Source: Actinomycetota bacterium
Lineage (GTDB): Bacteria > Actinomycetota > Thermoleophilia > Solirubrobacterales > Solirubrobacteraceae
Length of the DNA stretch: 64,000 bases
Direction: 5' to 3'
NCBI GenBank assembly: GCA_016781085.1
Contig: JADDQZ010000036.1
Location: 1-64,000 of the forward strand
Shown here: positions 9,717-19,532 of the stretch, one piece after another
Layout of the letters: the number at the start of each line of letters is the position of its first letter
Numbering within the stretch: the stretch's first letter is position 1
Program-made: the position numbers and the translations under genes
Notes under the pieces: generated by a model
What the model was told of the DNA's origin: nothing
Seen by the model: the letters and a program-made list of their open reading frames with translations, nothing else
Database searches by the model: none

Positions 9717-11777
9717 TCAAGCCCGTACCGCCTGCGCTTCGGCGCCTATGTCCGCGAGCTTCTGGGCCAGATGCAACGGGACTTCTTCGTAGCGCGAGAA
9801 TTCCATGGTGTATTGGCCTTGACCACCGGTGATCGAGCGCAGCACCGGCGCGTAAGTCAGCAGCTCGGCCATTGGTACTTCGGCCCGGATGTCGGTCATT
9901 CCTTCGCTCGGTTCGGTGCCGAGCGGCCGTCCGCGCCGGGACGCGAGGTCGCCCATCACATCTCCGACGACGCCATCGGGCACAGACAACACCACCGCCA
10001 TGATCGGCTCGAGCAGCACGCACCCGGCTTTGAGGAGCGCTTGACGCATGGCGAGGGCGCCCGCCGATTTGAACGCCATCTCCGAGGAATCGACCGCGTG
10101 AAAAGCCCCGTCCTGCAGCCTGACGCGCACACCGGTGACCGGATGGCCTGCCACCACGCCGGCGCGCAGCGCCTCGCGGATGCCCTTCTCGACCGCGGGA
10201 ATGAAGCTCCCCGGAATCGCTCCGCCCTTGATCTCGTTGAGGAACTCGAATTCGCCGCCGGCCAGCGGCTCCAGCGCGATGTGGCAGTCTCCGAACTGGC
10301 CGCGTCCGCCGGACTGTTTCTTGTGCCGGCCATGCCCCTTCGCGGCGGTGGTAACGGTCTCTTGGTAGGGAACGCGCGGCGGGCGCAGGGCGACTTGGGC
10401 CCCGAAGCGAGACTTCAGCCGCTCGACGATGACTTCGACGTGCAGTTGTGAAAGCCCCGCGACGATCTGCTCGCCGGTCTGAACATCACGGTGCAGATCG
10501 ATCGTCGGATCTTCTTCCTGCAACCGGTGCAGAGCGTTGAAGACCTTCTCTTCCTCGCCGTCGGCTTGCAGCGCGAACGCCATCACGGGCGCGGGCAATT
10601 CGGTCGCCGGCATGGACAGCGGCGTGTCGCTGGTCGCCAGCCAGTCGCCTGAGCGGGTCTCCTTGAGCTTGGCGACAGCCCCGATGTCACCCGGTCCAAA
10701 GGAATCGGCGTGTCCGAACTCCTTGCCTTGGGGCACGAGCAGCTGCCCGATGCGCTCTTTGACGTGCGCCCGCGGATTGACCAGATGCGAATCGGCCGTC
10801 ACCGTCCCCTGGTAGACACGGAAGAGGTTGATCCGCCCGGCGAAGGGATCGGCGCGCGTCTTGAACACGTAGGCGCACACGGGCGCATCGGGGTCAGGCT
10901 CGAGCGTCATGCCGTCGAGCTCGAGGCGACCATGTTGCGCGGGCGAGGGAAGGTCTTCGACGATCGCGTCGAGCAATCGGTCCGTGCCCAGATGCCGGGT
11001 GGCGACGCCGCAGGTCACCGGGAAGACGTGTCCGTGCTCGGTCCCGTCTTCGAGCGCGCTGACTATTTCCTCGTGCGAGATCTCATCGCCCTCGAGGTAG
11101 CGCTCCATCAGCGCTTCGGAGTTCTCGGCGACCTCGTCCATCAGCTTCTCGCGGTACTCCTGCGCCAGCTCGGCCAGCTCCGGCGGGACAGGGACCTCCC
11201 GGCAGTTGTCCTTGCCGCTTCCGTCGTACTCGTAGGCCTTCATGTCGATCAAGTCGACCAGCCCTCGGATTTCGTGCCCGGACCCAATGGGGATCTCGGT
11301 AGCAACGACATGGGGCCCGAAAGCGGCTTTGAGTGAATCGAGCGTGCGGAAGAAATCCGCACGCTCGCGGTCGAGCATGTTGACGTACACGAGCCGCGCG
11401 ACTGCTAACTCACTCGCGCGTTGCCACAGCTTGCGGGTTGTGACTTCGACACCCATTACGGCGTTGATCACGAACACGGCGGACTCGCACACGCGCATCC
11501 CGGCATAAGCCTCGGCGATGAACGAGGGTTCCCCCGGCGCATCGATCAAGTTGACCTTGACGTCGCCGCGCCGGATCGACGCGACGCTCGAGGAGATCGA
11601 CATGCCACGGGCTTTCTCGTCCGGATCGAAGTCCGACACGGTGTTGCCCTCGTTCACCGACCCAAGCCGATTGACAGCGCCCGTCTCGTACAGAAGCGCC
11701 TCGGACAGCGACGTCTTCCCGCTTCCCCGATGTCCCACAAGAGCCACGTTGCGAATCCTGTCGGCGGCACTGGGCAT
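9717..11777 (-). CDS. elongation factor G-like translation GTPase (EF-G2 type)
   Basis: P-loop GHRGSGKTSL, EF-G domain order including GGRGQFGDCHIALEPL. Confidence 0.92.
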   Translation of the reverse strand: MPSAADRIRNVALVGHRGSGKTSLSEALLYETGAVNRLGSVNEGNTVSDFDPDEKARGMSISSSVASIRRGDVKVNLIDAPGEPSFIAEAYAGMRVCESAVFVINAVMGVEVTTRKLWQRASELAVARLVYVNMLDRERADFFRTLDSLKAAFGPHVVATEIPIGSGHEIRGLVDLIDMKAYEYDGSGKDNCREVPVPPELAELAQEYREKLMDEVAENSEALMERYLEGDEISHEEIVSALEDGTEHGHVFPVTCGVATRHLGTDRLLDAIVEDLPSPAQHGRLELDGMTLEPDPDAPVCAYVFKTRADPFAGRINLFRVYQGTVTADSHLVNPRAHVKERIGQLLVPQGKEFGHADSFGPGDIGAVAKLKETRSGDWLATSDTPLSMPATELPAPVMAFALQADGEEEKVFNALHRLQEEDPTIDLHRDVQTGEQIVAGLSQLHVEVIVERLKSRFGAQVALRPPRVPYQETVTTAAKGHGRHKKQSGGRGQFGDCHIALEPLAGGEFEFLNEIKGGAIPGSFIPAVEKGIREALRAGVVAGHPVTGVRVRLQDGAFHAVDSSEMAFKSAGALAMRQALLKAGCVLLEPIMAVVLSVPDGVVGDVMGDLASRRGRPLGTEPSEGMTDIRAEVPMAELLTYAPVLRSITGGQGQYTMEFSRYEEVPLHLAQKLADIGAEAQAVRA

Positions 11778-11876
11778 GCCAAGCGCTCCTATGTCCGGGC
11801 CCGCATCCCCTAGAAACGGGCTGCTGAACTCGACACTAACCGCGGCGAGCGCGGGTGGGAAGACCTGAAAGCGCGA

Positions 11877-12659
11877 TCAGTCGCGCAAGTCGCCCTGCAA
11901 CCGCGACTTCAAACGCAGCACGGCTTTGGTGTGCAGCTGGGACACGCGCGATTCCGTCACACCGAGGACTTCGCCGATTTCTCGAAGCGTCAAGTTCTCG
12001 TAGTAGTAGAGCGCGATCACTAGCTTTTCGCGCTCGGGCAGCGCGGCGATGGCGTCAGCGAGCCGGTCCTTGACTTCCGACGCGTCGAGCAGTGCCTCGG
12101 GATCTGGGGCACCAGGGTCCTGGAGCGTGTCGAGCAGCGAGACCTGATCGCCCGAAGAATCCGAAACCGACCACAGCTCGTCGAGGGCGACGACCGTCGA
12201 CTTGGAGATCTTGAGCAACGATTCCTGGAACTCGTCGTTGGAGATGCCGAGTTCAGCCGCGATCTCGTCGTCCGTCGGAGTCCTGTGCAGCCGATGCTCG
12301 AGCTTGGCGTGGGCGCGCTCGATCTCACGTGCGCGGGCGCGCACAGAACGCGGCACCCAGTCCAGCGAGCGCAGCTCGTCGATAATCCCGCCCTTGATGC
12401 GGGTGATCGCGTAGGTCTCGAACTTGATGTCGCGGGAAAGGTCGAAGCGCTCGATCGCGTTGATCAGACCGATCAACCCGTATGAGATCAGGTCGGCTTC
12501 CTCGACGTGAGCCGGCAAGCCCGACGACATACGGCCGGCAACGTACTTGACCAGCGGCGCGTAAGCCACGACGAGTTGCTCGCGGGCGCGCTCGTCTCCG
12601 GAAGTCTTGTAGCGCTTCCAGATGTCTTTGAGCGCGATCGCCTTTACGTTGGTCTGCAG
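11877..12659 (-). CDS. RNA polymerase sigma factor, FliA/WhiG (SigB/F) type; CTG start proposed
   Basis: DLISYGLIGLINAIERFD, LREIGEVLGVTESRVSQLHTKA; coding frame extends 90 nt upstream of the first GTG to CTG at 12657-12659. Confidence 0.88.
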   Translation of the reverse strand: MQTNVKAIALKDIWKRYKTSGDERAREQLVVAYAPLVKYVAGRMSSGLPAHVEEADLISYGLIGLINAIERFDLSRDIKFETYAITRIKGGIIDELRSLDWVPRSVRARAREIERAHAKLEHRLHRTPTDDEIAAELGISNDEFQESLLKISKSTVVALDELWSVSDSSGDQVSLLDTLQDPGAPDPEALLDASEVKDRLADAIAALPEREKLVIALYYYENLTLREIGEVLGVTESRVSQLHTKAVLRLKSRLQGDLRD

Positions 12660-12672
12660 GACTGCTCCTAGA

Positions 12673-13596
12673 TCACGCCCGCGGGTGACTGCTCGAATAC
12701 GCCGCTTTCAGTCGCGCTGACTCTACCCGAGTGTAGACCTGAGTGGTCGAAAGGGAGGCATGTCCGAGCAGCTCCTGAATCGAGCGCAGGTCTGCGCCAC
12801 CGTCCAGCAGATGCGTTGCAAAGGAATGGCGCAAGGCATGCGGATGTACCGCTCCCTGACTCGCCGCGCGTCTAGCCCAGGTCTTCAACCGGCGGCGGAC
12901 ATCTGAAGTCGACAGCCGCCGACCCGACTTCGATAGAAATAGCGCGGACTCGTCTTGCTCGGCGCACAGCGCTGGACGCGCCCGTTCCAGGTACCGCGTC
13001 AGCGCGCGCATGGCCGGCTCGCCGACCGGGATGAAGCGCGTCTTGGAGCCCTTGCCTTCCACCCTGACCTGCTCGCCGTCGAAGTCGATCGAGGTGGTGT
13101 CGAGGTTGACGAGCTCTTCGGCGCGCAGACCGCTCGCGTACGCGACCTCGAACAGCGCTCGATCGCGGGCTTCAAGCGGAGTGGAGGCGGGGATGGCGTC
13201 GAGCAGAGCGGAGACATCGCCCGCGCTCATCGTGCTGGGCAATCGCTGCGGTTGCTTCGGAGAAGCGAGCAGTTCTGCCGGATTGGATGTGACTTCGCCG
13301 AAATCCACCAGCGTGCGGAACATGGCGCGCAGGGAGGCCAACGACCGGGCGACGGTGGCTGGCGCGAGATCTTGCCCGGACAAGTGGGCGGCGTAGCGGC
13401 GCAGCTCTCGATATCCGATCTCGGCCGGAGTCAGCTGCTGGCTCATCGCCCAAGTGGCCAACCTGCCCACGTCGGCGCCGTAGGCACGGCGCGTCCGCTC
13501 GGCCGCGCCGCGGCGGCGCATGTCCCGATCGAACAGACGCAGGGCGCGCGCCCACGGATCTCCGTTACCCTCAGCGCCGATGGCCGGATTTTTCAT
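12673..13596 (-). CDS. xerD: tyrosine recombinase XerC/XerD
   Basis: ASGLRAEELVNL, HPHALRHSFATHLLDGGADLRSIQELLGHASLSTTQVYT. Confidence 0.92.
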   Translation of the reverse strand: MKNPAIGAEGNGDPWARALRLFDRDMRRRGAAERTRRAYGADVGRLATWAMSQQLTPAEIGYRELRRYAAHLSGQDLAPATVARSLASLRAMFRTLVDFGEVTSNPAELLASPKQPQRLPSTMSAGDVSALLDAIPASTPLEARDRALFEVAYASGLRAEELVNLDTTSIDFDGEQVRVEGKGSKTRFIPVGEPAMRALTRYLERARPALCAEQDESALFLSKSGRRLSTSDVRRRLKTWARRAASQGAVHPHALRHSFATHLLDGGADLRSIQELLGHASLSTTQVYTRVESARLKAAYSSSHPRA

Positions 13597-13897
13597 TGAC
13601 ACCGCCACGGGTCAAGTCGCCACGCACAGGCAGCTGGCCGAAGCGGGAATCGCCACGCTGGACACGACGCCGTCAGCGCCCTGGTTTCCCATCCGTGGGG
13701 GCAGCGGGGCATCGACGCTCTGGTACGCCGTCATGCGCAAAGAAACGAAAGGCGTTTTCATCGGCACTATGTGCATTCGCCATTCGCCTCACCATGCCTC
13801 TCTCTTACAAGGCGGCTGGGAAGAAGTTCCGGTGGACGAGATCAAGCCGCAAACCGGCGCGCCCGTCTCCGGTCCCTCTCCCGCGCCGGACTTCTGA
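13580..13897 (+). CDS. hypothetical protein
   Basis: MAGFFIDTATGQVATHRQLAEAGIATLDTTPSAPWFPIRGG; ATG start overlaps divergent xerD start. Confidence 0.6.
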   Translation: MAGFFIDTATGQVATHRQLAEAGIATLDTTPSAPWFPIRGGSGASTLWYAVMRKETKGVFIGTMCIRHSPHHASLLQGGWEEVPVDEIKPQTGAPVSGPSPAPDF

Positions 13898-14000
13898 CCT
13901 CTTCCGGCGACGTGGCGCCGACACGCCGTCGCCGGCCGCCGTACAAGCGGCTCTACGTCCACTGGCCCAGGGCAGCGTGGGCGGCGCGACCGACACCGGG

Positions 14001-15035
14001 TCAGGAGATGTAGACCGGCGCGTTGACCGGGACCTGCTCGTAAAGCTCCTTCACTTCTGGAATGCGCATCCGGATGCAGCCGTGTGAAGCCGCCGTTCCG
14101 ATTGAAGAATCAGCATCGGTGCCGTGAATGCCCGCGCCGTCGTAGATGCCCATCCAGCGCGCCTTGATCGGATTCTTGGGATCGGTGCCCTTGACGATCT
14201 TTCCGGCAAGGTCTCCGGCCCAGTCACTGTCGGGAACGTGCCAATCGGGATTGACCGCCTTGTTCTGGATGCTGTAGAGGCCGGCGGGAGTTTCCATTCC
14301 CACTTTGCCGACCGCAATCCGGTACTGCTTGGACCGTCGCAAGCCCTTGTAGAGAGTCAGGGTGAACTGCGAGCGGTTGACGACAAGCACGGCGGGATAG
14401 CGGCTGTTGAGCTGACTCTCGGTCACCTTCGGCGCAATCGGCTGTGTCTCGGCGCGTACGACCCGGGGTGCCCGGAAGGCCACGAGCCGGCGTTGAACTT
14501 GACGCTCGAGTCGCTCCGCGCGCACGCGACGGCCCTCCTGCGAGGACCTGACGGTCACGCCGACGGCGTTGATATCGACGTCAGCATCAACGGCGTCGCG
14601 GTCGAGTCGCCTCTGCACGCGCTGTACCAGCCGGCTGACCGAGCGCTTGGAGTAAGTGACTTTCGCATCGACATTCTTTTCGACCCGTTCCCCCCAGATC
14701 TCCCTCAACGTCCGCGAGAACGGGTTGCCGGTGCGCGAAGCGGCGATCGCGGCGGCAATCGATCCGTCGACGTCGACTCCTAGCCGCGCCTGCCGCGCCG
14801 ACAGCCGGAAGCGATCCTCGCCGTGACGGACCAAGAACGGCTTGCGCAGCGGCGCGAGCACCTTGCGTTGCAGCTTTGCCCGCGCTCGATCCTCACGCAG
14901 GCCTCCGACGTCGACGCCCGAGATCTTGACGCCCCGCGCGATCAGGTCAGCGCGGCTGCGGTCATAACCCCACACACCGACTGACGCCGCGACAGCGACG
15001 ACCAGAAGCAGGACAAGCGGGAGCCGAACGCGCAC
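14001..15035 (-). CDS. L,D-transpeptidase (YkuD) with putative peptidoglycan-binding region
   Basis: YDGAGIHGTDADSSIGTAASHGCIRM catalytic motif; N-terminal membrane anchor. Confidence 0.93.
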   Translation of the reverse strand: MRVRLPLVLLLVVAVAASVGVWGYDRSRADLIARGVKISGVDVGGLREDRARAKLQRKVLAPLRKPFLVRHGEDRFRLSARQARLGVDVDGSIAAAIAASRTGNPFSRTLREIWGERVEKNVDAKVTYSKRSVSRLVQRVQRRLDRDAVDADVDINAVGVTVRSSQEGRRVRAERLERQVQRRLVAFRAPRVVRAETQPIAPKVTESQLNSRYPAVLVVNRSQFTLTLYKGLRRSKQYRIAVGKVGMETPAGLYSIQNKAVNPDWHVPDSDWAGDLAGKIVKGTDPKNPIKARWMGIYDGAGIHGTDADSSIGTAASHGCIRMRIPEVKELYEQVPVNAPVYIS

Positions 15036-15116
15036 GGTGAAGGCTGGATGGTAGGGGCGTTCAGGCCGACGGAGCGAATTGCAATCCGGCTTGCGCGGCG
15101 AAGCCCGCCGCGCGGT

Positions 15117-15719
15117 TCATGCGACCCCGCCAGCGCGCGCGGGATGATCCCCCAGCCGCCGGTTGGCGGGCGCCAGATGAGGCGCCATCGCGGCGCGCAA
15201 GCCATGCCAGTTCTCGGCGCATACCACCGGCTCGGTCTCGCAGACGTCCAGGTTCCACGGGTGCGTGATCGTGGCTCCCGCGATGCCGGCCTCCAGTGCT
15301 CTCAACAAGTTCTCCGGAGAGTCGTCGATCAGCCAATCGATCTTGTGTTCCACGCAATGGGTCACTTTGTCGTACGAGCAGTGCAGAAGGTCGTAGGGCA
15401 TACCGATCTTCTCCAGCCAGCGCGTCGTTGCGCCCTCGCACTCGACGGCCCGATGCGACGTGACAAGAATGAAATGACCGGCGTCGTGCCATTCGCGGAT
15501 TGTCTCGACCGCTCCCTCGTATGGCTCGGCCGCCAGGACCTGTTCCTCAGAGTGCGTCTCGCGCACGCATGCCTTGACCTGCTCCGGTCGCAGTTGAGAT
15601 ACGTGCCAAGTCAGCTGCTGGTCGTACGGCAGATCCACTCCGAAGCGACGCTTGGCCGCCGCCGCGAACTGAACCCAGTAGTGGTGCAAGGTGGAATCGA
15701 TGTCTACCGCTATGCGCAC
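15117..15719 (-). CDS. HAD-like hydrolase / 5'-nucleotidase-like
   Basis: IAVDIDSTLHHYW, ILVTSHRA, DWLIDDSPENLLRA. Confidence 0.85.
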   Translation of the reverse strand: MRIAVDIDSTLHHYWVQFAAAAKRRFGVDLPYDQQLTWHVSQLRPEQVKACVRETHSEEQVLAAEPYEGAVETIREWHDAGHFILVTSHRAVECEGATTRWLEKIGMPYDLLHCSYDKVTHCVEHKIDWLIDDSPENLLRALEAGIAGATITHPWNLDVCETEPVVCAENWHGLRAAMAPHLAPANRRLGDHPARAGGVA

Positions 15720-15739
15720 ACCAGATACGTTAGGAGGGC

Positions 15740-16738
15740 ATGGCCCGGCCCGCTGCGAGGATCAAGGCGTCGATTCGCAACGGCGTCTTGCGCTCGGGCC
15801 CCGATCCCGACTACGCCGACGGGGATGACGCTTCGTGGCTGGAAGTGGACTGGCCAGCACTGACACGGACCGAGCAAGTCGGTGACGCGACGATCAATTT
15901 CATCGACACGGGGACGGCTGACGATCCGGGAAAGCCCGTCCTGTTGTTTCTGCACGGGCTCAGCGGGCTCTGGCAGAACTGGCTGCTGACCATTCCCGCG
16001 TTCATGGACGAGTACCGCTGCGTGGCGCCCGACGTACCCGGATTCGGAGCGTCGACGCTCGATCGAGAAGACATCACGATTCGCGGCTACGCGGAGATCA
16101 TCGACGCTTTCTGTCAGCGCATCGGAGTGCGGCGGGCAGTGGTGGTAGGCAACTCAATGGGCGGCTTCATCGCGGCCGAGCTCGCGCTTTCCTTTCCGAC
16201 GCGGGTTGAGAAGCTCGTACTGGTGTCGGCGGCCGGCTTGTCGATCGAATACGTCCGGCCCGAGCCGCTGCTGGCTTTCGGATACTTCGTGACCAAGTCG
16301 CGCGTGCAGAGCTTGATCCCCTATGGCCGCGCGATAGCCCGACCCGGCCTGCGACGACTGGCACTGCAGATGTTCGTTCGCTACCCGGAGAAGCTGTCGC
16401 TGCCGCTGGCGTGGGAGCTCGTCCAGGGCACGGGACGTGCTGCCCTGCTGCACGCACTCAAGGCGCTGACGAGCTACTCCTTCCGCGACCGGCTAACCGA
16501 GATCGAGATCCCGGTGCTGATCGTGTGGGGCGAAAATGACCTGTTGGTACCCGTGGGCGACGCCGCTCGCTTTGAGCGGTTGATCGGCGCCAATGCGCGT
16601 AGTGTGATCTTCGAAGACACAGGGCACGGTCCGATGATCGAACGCCCGACTCGCTTCAGCGAGCTTCTACGCGGATTTCTGGCCGAAGAGGCGCGTCCCG
16701 AGGACGCCGTGCCAGGGACTCACGCGCCCGCGGAGTGA
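15740..16738 (+). CDS. alpha/beta hydrolase
   Basis: VLLFLHGLSGLWQNW, GNSMGGFIAAELAL nucleophile elbow, GHGPMIERP. Confidence 0.93.
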   Translation: MARPAARIKASIRNGVLRSGPDPDYADGDDASWLEVDWPALTRTEQVGDATINFIDTGTADDPGKPVLLFLHGLSGLWQNWLLTIPAFMDEYRCVAPDVPGFGASTLDREDITIRGYAEIIDAFCQRIGVRRAVVVGNSMGGFIAAELALSFPTRVEKLVLVSAAGLSIEYVRPEPLLAFGYFVTKSRVQSLIPYGRAIARPGLRRLALQMFVRYPEKLSLPLAWELVQGTGRAALLHALKALTSYSFRDRLTEIEIPVLIVWGENDLLVPVGDAARFERLIGANARSVIFEDTGHGPMIERPTRFSELLRGFLAEEARPEDAVPGTHAPAE

Positions 16739-16788
16739 GAACGACGGTACGCCGGCACTGTGCCGCACCTCGGCGCGCCGAAATCCGC

Positions 16789-18468
16789 TCAACGCGTGAC
16801 GGCGCCCGTGCTGGCACTCGACACGAGCTTGGTGTACTTGGAAAGCACCCCGTTGCCGTCCACGCGAGCCGGGCTCTGGTACGTGGCCACCCGCCGGGCG
16901 ATTTCCTCGCTGGTCAGGTCGACGTCGAGCCGGCGCTCATCCACGTCGATGGTGACCATGTCGCCGTCGGCGACCGCCGCGATCGCGCCGCCCCGTGCCG
17001 CTTCAGGAGCTACGTGACCGGCCATGAAACCGCGCGTCGCCCCGGAGAAGCGCCCGTCGGTGAGCAAGGCAACGGATTCGCCCAGCCCCTCCCCCACGAT
17101 GGCTGCCGTCACCGCGAGCATCTCGCGCATACCGGGGCCGCCGGCCGGGCCCTCGTTGCGGATCACCACCACATCGTTCTCGCGGATTCGCTTCGAAGTA
17201 ACCGCGGCCATCGCGTCTTCTTCGGATTCGAAGACCCGCGCCGGCCCCACGTGGCGGCGGCGTTCGTGGCCGGAGAGCTTCACCACGCACCCTTCGGGAG
17301 CCAGATTGCCGCGCAGGACGGCAAGGCCGCCCGTCTTCTTGATCGGCTCACTCAGCGGGCGAACCACCTGCTGGCCCGGCGTTTCGTGCGCTTCGCGGGC
17401 TTGCTCGCCGATGGAACGACCCGTCACCGTGGCAGCGTCGGGATGGAGCTTTCCCGCTTCCATCAGGCGCTTGGTCACCAGCGGCACGCCTCCCGCCTTG
17501 TAGAGATCGACGGCTACGTAGCGGCCGCCGGGCTGCAAGTCGCACAACACCGGTGTAGAAGTGGCGATCGCGTCGAATTGGTCGATGTCGAGGTCGATGC
17601 CGGCCTCACTAGCGATGGCCAGCAGGTGTAGGACGGCATTCGTGGAACCGCCGCTCATCGACACCGCGGCGATCGCGTTCTCCAGGCTCTCGCGCGTGAT
17701 GATCTCGCTCGGGCGCTGGTCACGGGCAAGGACGTCCATGACGAGCCGGCCAACTTCGACGGCGACTTGCCCCTTGCGTCCGTCTTCGGCGGGAACCATC
17801 GAAGAGCCCATCGGGGAGATGCCGAGGACCTCGAACGCCATGGCCATGGTGTTGGCGGTGAACTGGCCGCCACAAGCGCCCGCGCCGGGGGACGCGACGT
17901 TCTCGAGCTCTTCGAGCTCCTCGTCGGTCATGTTGCCCGACGCGTGGGCGCCGACGGCTTCGAAGACGTTCATGATCGTCACGTCTTTGCCCCGCCAGCG
18001 ACCAGGAGCGATCGAGCCGCTGTAAAGCAGCACGCTCGGGAGGTCAAGCCGCGCCAGCGCCATCACTGCGCCGGGAATCGTCTTGTCGCAAGCAGCGATG
18101 GCGACGATGCCGTCGAACAAGTGCCCGAGGCCCATCAGTTCGATTGAATCGGCGATCACCTCACGGCTGACCAGCGACGTCTTCATTCCCGAGGTGCCCA
18201 TCGTGATGCCGTCGGAGATCGCGATCGTGTTGAACTCCATCGGCGTGCCGCCAGCCTGACGGACACCTTCCTTTACCTTCGCGGCGAGCACGCGATGGTT
18301 GAAATTGCACGGCATCGTCTCGGTCCAGCAGTGCGCAACACCGATGATCGGGCGAGCCAGGGCTTCGGAGTCAAAGCCGATGCCCTTGAGGTATGAACGC
18401 GCGGGAGCGCGCTCAGGTCCATCGGTGATTTGACGGGAGTTGTGCTTGAGATCGCGTGCTTCGGCCAT
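16789..18468 (-). CDS. ilvD: dihydroxy-acid dehydratase
   Basis: AHCWTETMPCNFNH, GMKTSLVSREVIADSIE, AACDKTIPG, GACGGQFTANTMA, SGATRGFMAGHVAPEA. Confidence 0.97.
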   Translation of the reverse strand: MAEARDLKHNSRQITDGPERAPARSYLKGIGFDSEALARPIIGVAHCWTETMPCNFNHRVLAAKVKEGVRQAGGTPMEFNTIAISDGITMGTSGMKTSLVSREVIADSIELMGLGHLFDGIVAIAACDKTIPGAVMALARLDLPSVLLYSGSIAPGRWRGKDVTIMNVFEAVGAHASGNMTDEELEELENVASPGAGACGGQFTANTMAMAFEVLGISPMGSSMVPAEDGRKGQVAVEVGRLVMDVLARDQRPSEIITRESLENAIAAVSMSGGSTNAVLHLLAIASEAGIDLDIDQFDAIATSTPVLCDLQPGGRYVAVDLYKAGGVPLVTKRLMEAGKLHPDAATVTGRSIGEQAREAHETPGQQVVRPLSEPIKKTGGLAVLRGNLAPEGCVVKLSGHERRRHVGPARVFESEEDAMAAVTSKRIRENDVVVIRNEGPAGGPGMREMLAVTAAIVGEGLGESVALLTDGRFSGATRGFMAGHVAPEAARGGAIAAVADGDMVTIDVDERRLDVDLTSEEIARRVATYQSPARVDGNGVLSKYTKLVSSASTGAVTR

Positions 18469-18546
18469 TACCGGCTGCACTTTACCGCCGTCACGCTGGT
18501 CTTCAGCCGTTACCGGTCGGCTCTTGGCGTGCGCTGACGAGCGCGC

Positions 18547-19194
18547 TCAGGCGTCGAGCGAGCCGGCGCCGGAGGGCTCGGAGCTCGGACCCTGGGCGGG
18601 AGGTTCCGCAGAAGAGCGCTGCGCCATGCGCTCGCGCTCCCATTGCCGCAAGCGCCAGAGATCCCGCTCCACCTTGCGCGGATCGACTTGGCGGCCGGGA
18701 AGATGCTGATTGGCTTCCCCGATCAAGCGCCGCTCGTCAGAAGTGAGAGCCATCCACTTCGCTAGCACGTCGTCGGAATCAGGCAGCCGCGGAGAGCCGT
18801 AGGGGCGTGTCTCGTCCGGGAACTCGACGCAATACTCGCTCAGCAACTGACCCGTCTGGGTCAGGTAGGCGACGATCGGCTTGTGCGGATAGATGAGGTA
18901 GGCGTAGTCGAGCCCCCGCAGTCTTCCGCCGAGCGCGCCGGCCTGATCGCCCCAGACGCGAATCAAGCCGAGGTCGCGGTACATCGCCCACTCTTCCTCG
19001 TTGACGCAAGACTTCAGCAGCAACCGGGCGCGCTGCTCGGCTCTGCGCTCGCGGCCGGGATCGTGCGGAGCCGGCGCGAGCCCCTTGGAGCGGCGATGGC
19101 GGCGCACGTCGAGCCGGCGCTCGATGCGGGGCAGAGCTATTTCCCAGAGGAGCGCGACGACGACGATCGCCGTGGCGCAGAAGGCGAAGACCAC
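18547..19194 (-). CDS. hypothetical membrane-anchored protein
   Basis: N-terminal TM VVFAFCATAIVVVALLWEIALP; GTG start assumed. Confidence 0.65.
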   Translation of the reverse strand: MVFAFCATAIVVVALLWEIALPRIERRLDVRRHRRSKGLAPAPHDPGRERRAEQRARLLLKSCVNEEEWAMYRDLGLIRVWGDQAGALGGRLRGLDYAYLIYPHKPIVAYLTQTGQLLSEYCVEFPDETRPYGSPRLPDSDDVLAKWMALTSDERRLIGEANQHLPGRQVDPRKVERDLWRLRQWERERMAQRSSAEPPAQGPSSEPSGAGSLDA

Positions 19195-19207
19195 GCCCGC
19201 GGGTCGA

Positions 19208-19459
19208 TCAGGCGGCGCCGCCGGCCGCGCGCGGGAAGAAGATGACGCGATCGGCGGTGGCCGGAACGTCCTCGAACGCGCGGACCATCGACGCCTCCCG
19301 CCGGCCATTCTCAGTGACGAGGGGCACCGCAGCCCACATTCCGTGGTCGAGCTGACGGCGGAATTCCTCCATCAATCGGCGCTGCTCTTCAGCAACGTCG
19401 ACATCACCCTCCGCGATCAGCTGCTCGCCATGTCCGGGGCGCATCCGCAGAAACTTCAT
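19208..19459 (-). CDS. small hypothetical protein
   Basis: MKFLRMRPGHGEQLIAEGDVDVAEEQRRLMEEFRRQLDHGMWAAVP; adjacent to 18547-19194. Confidence 0.6.
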   Translation of the reverse strand: MKFLRMRPGHGEQLIAEGDVDVAEEQRRLMEEFRRQLDHGMWAAVPLVTENGRREASMVRAFEDVPATADRVIFFPRAAGGAA

Positions 19460-19532
19460 GAGGCCGATGGTACTGCAAGCGGAGTGGCAGTTGGAGAGCC
19501 TGGCGCCATGAAAGCACCAGGGACACGGCCTC

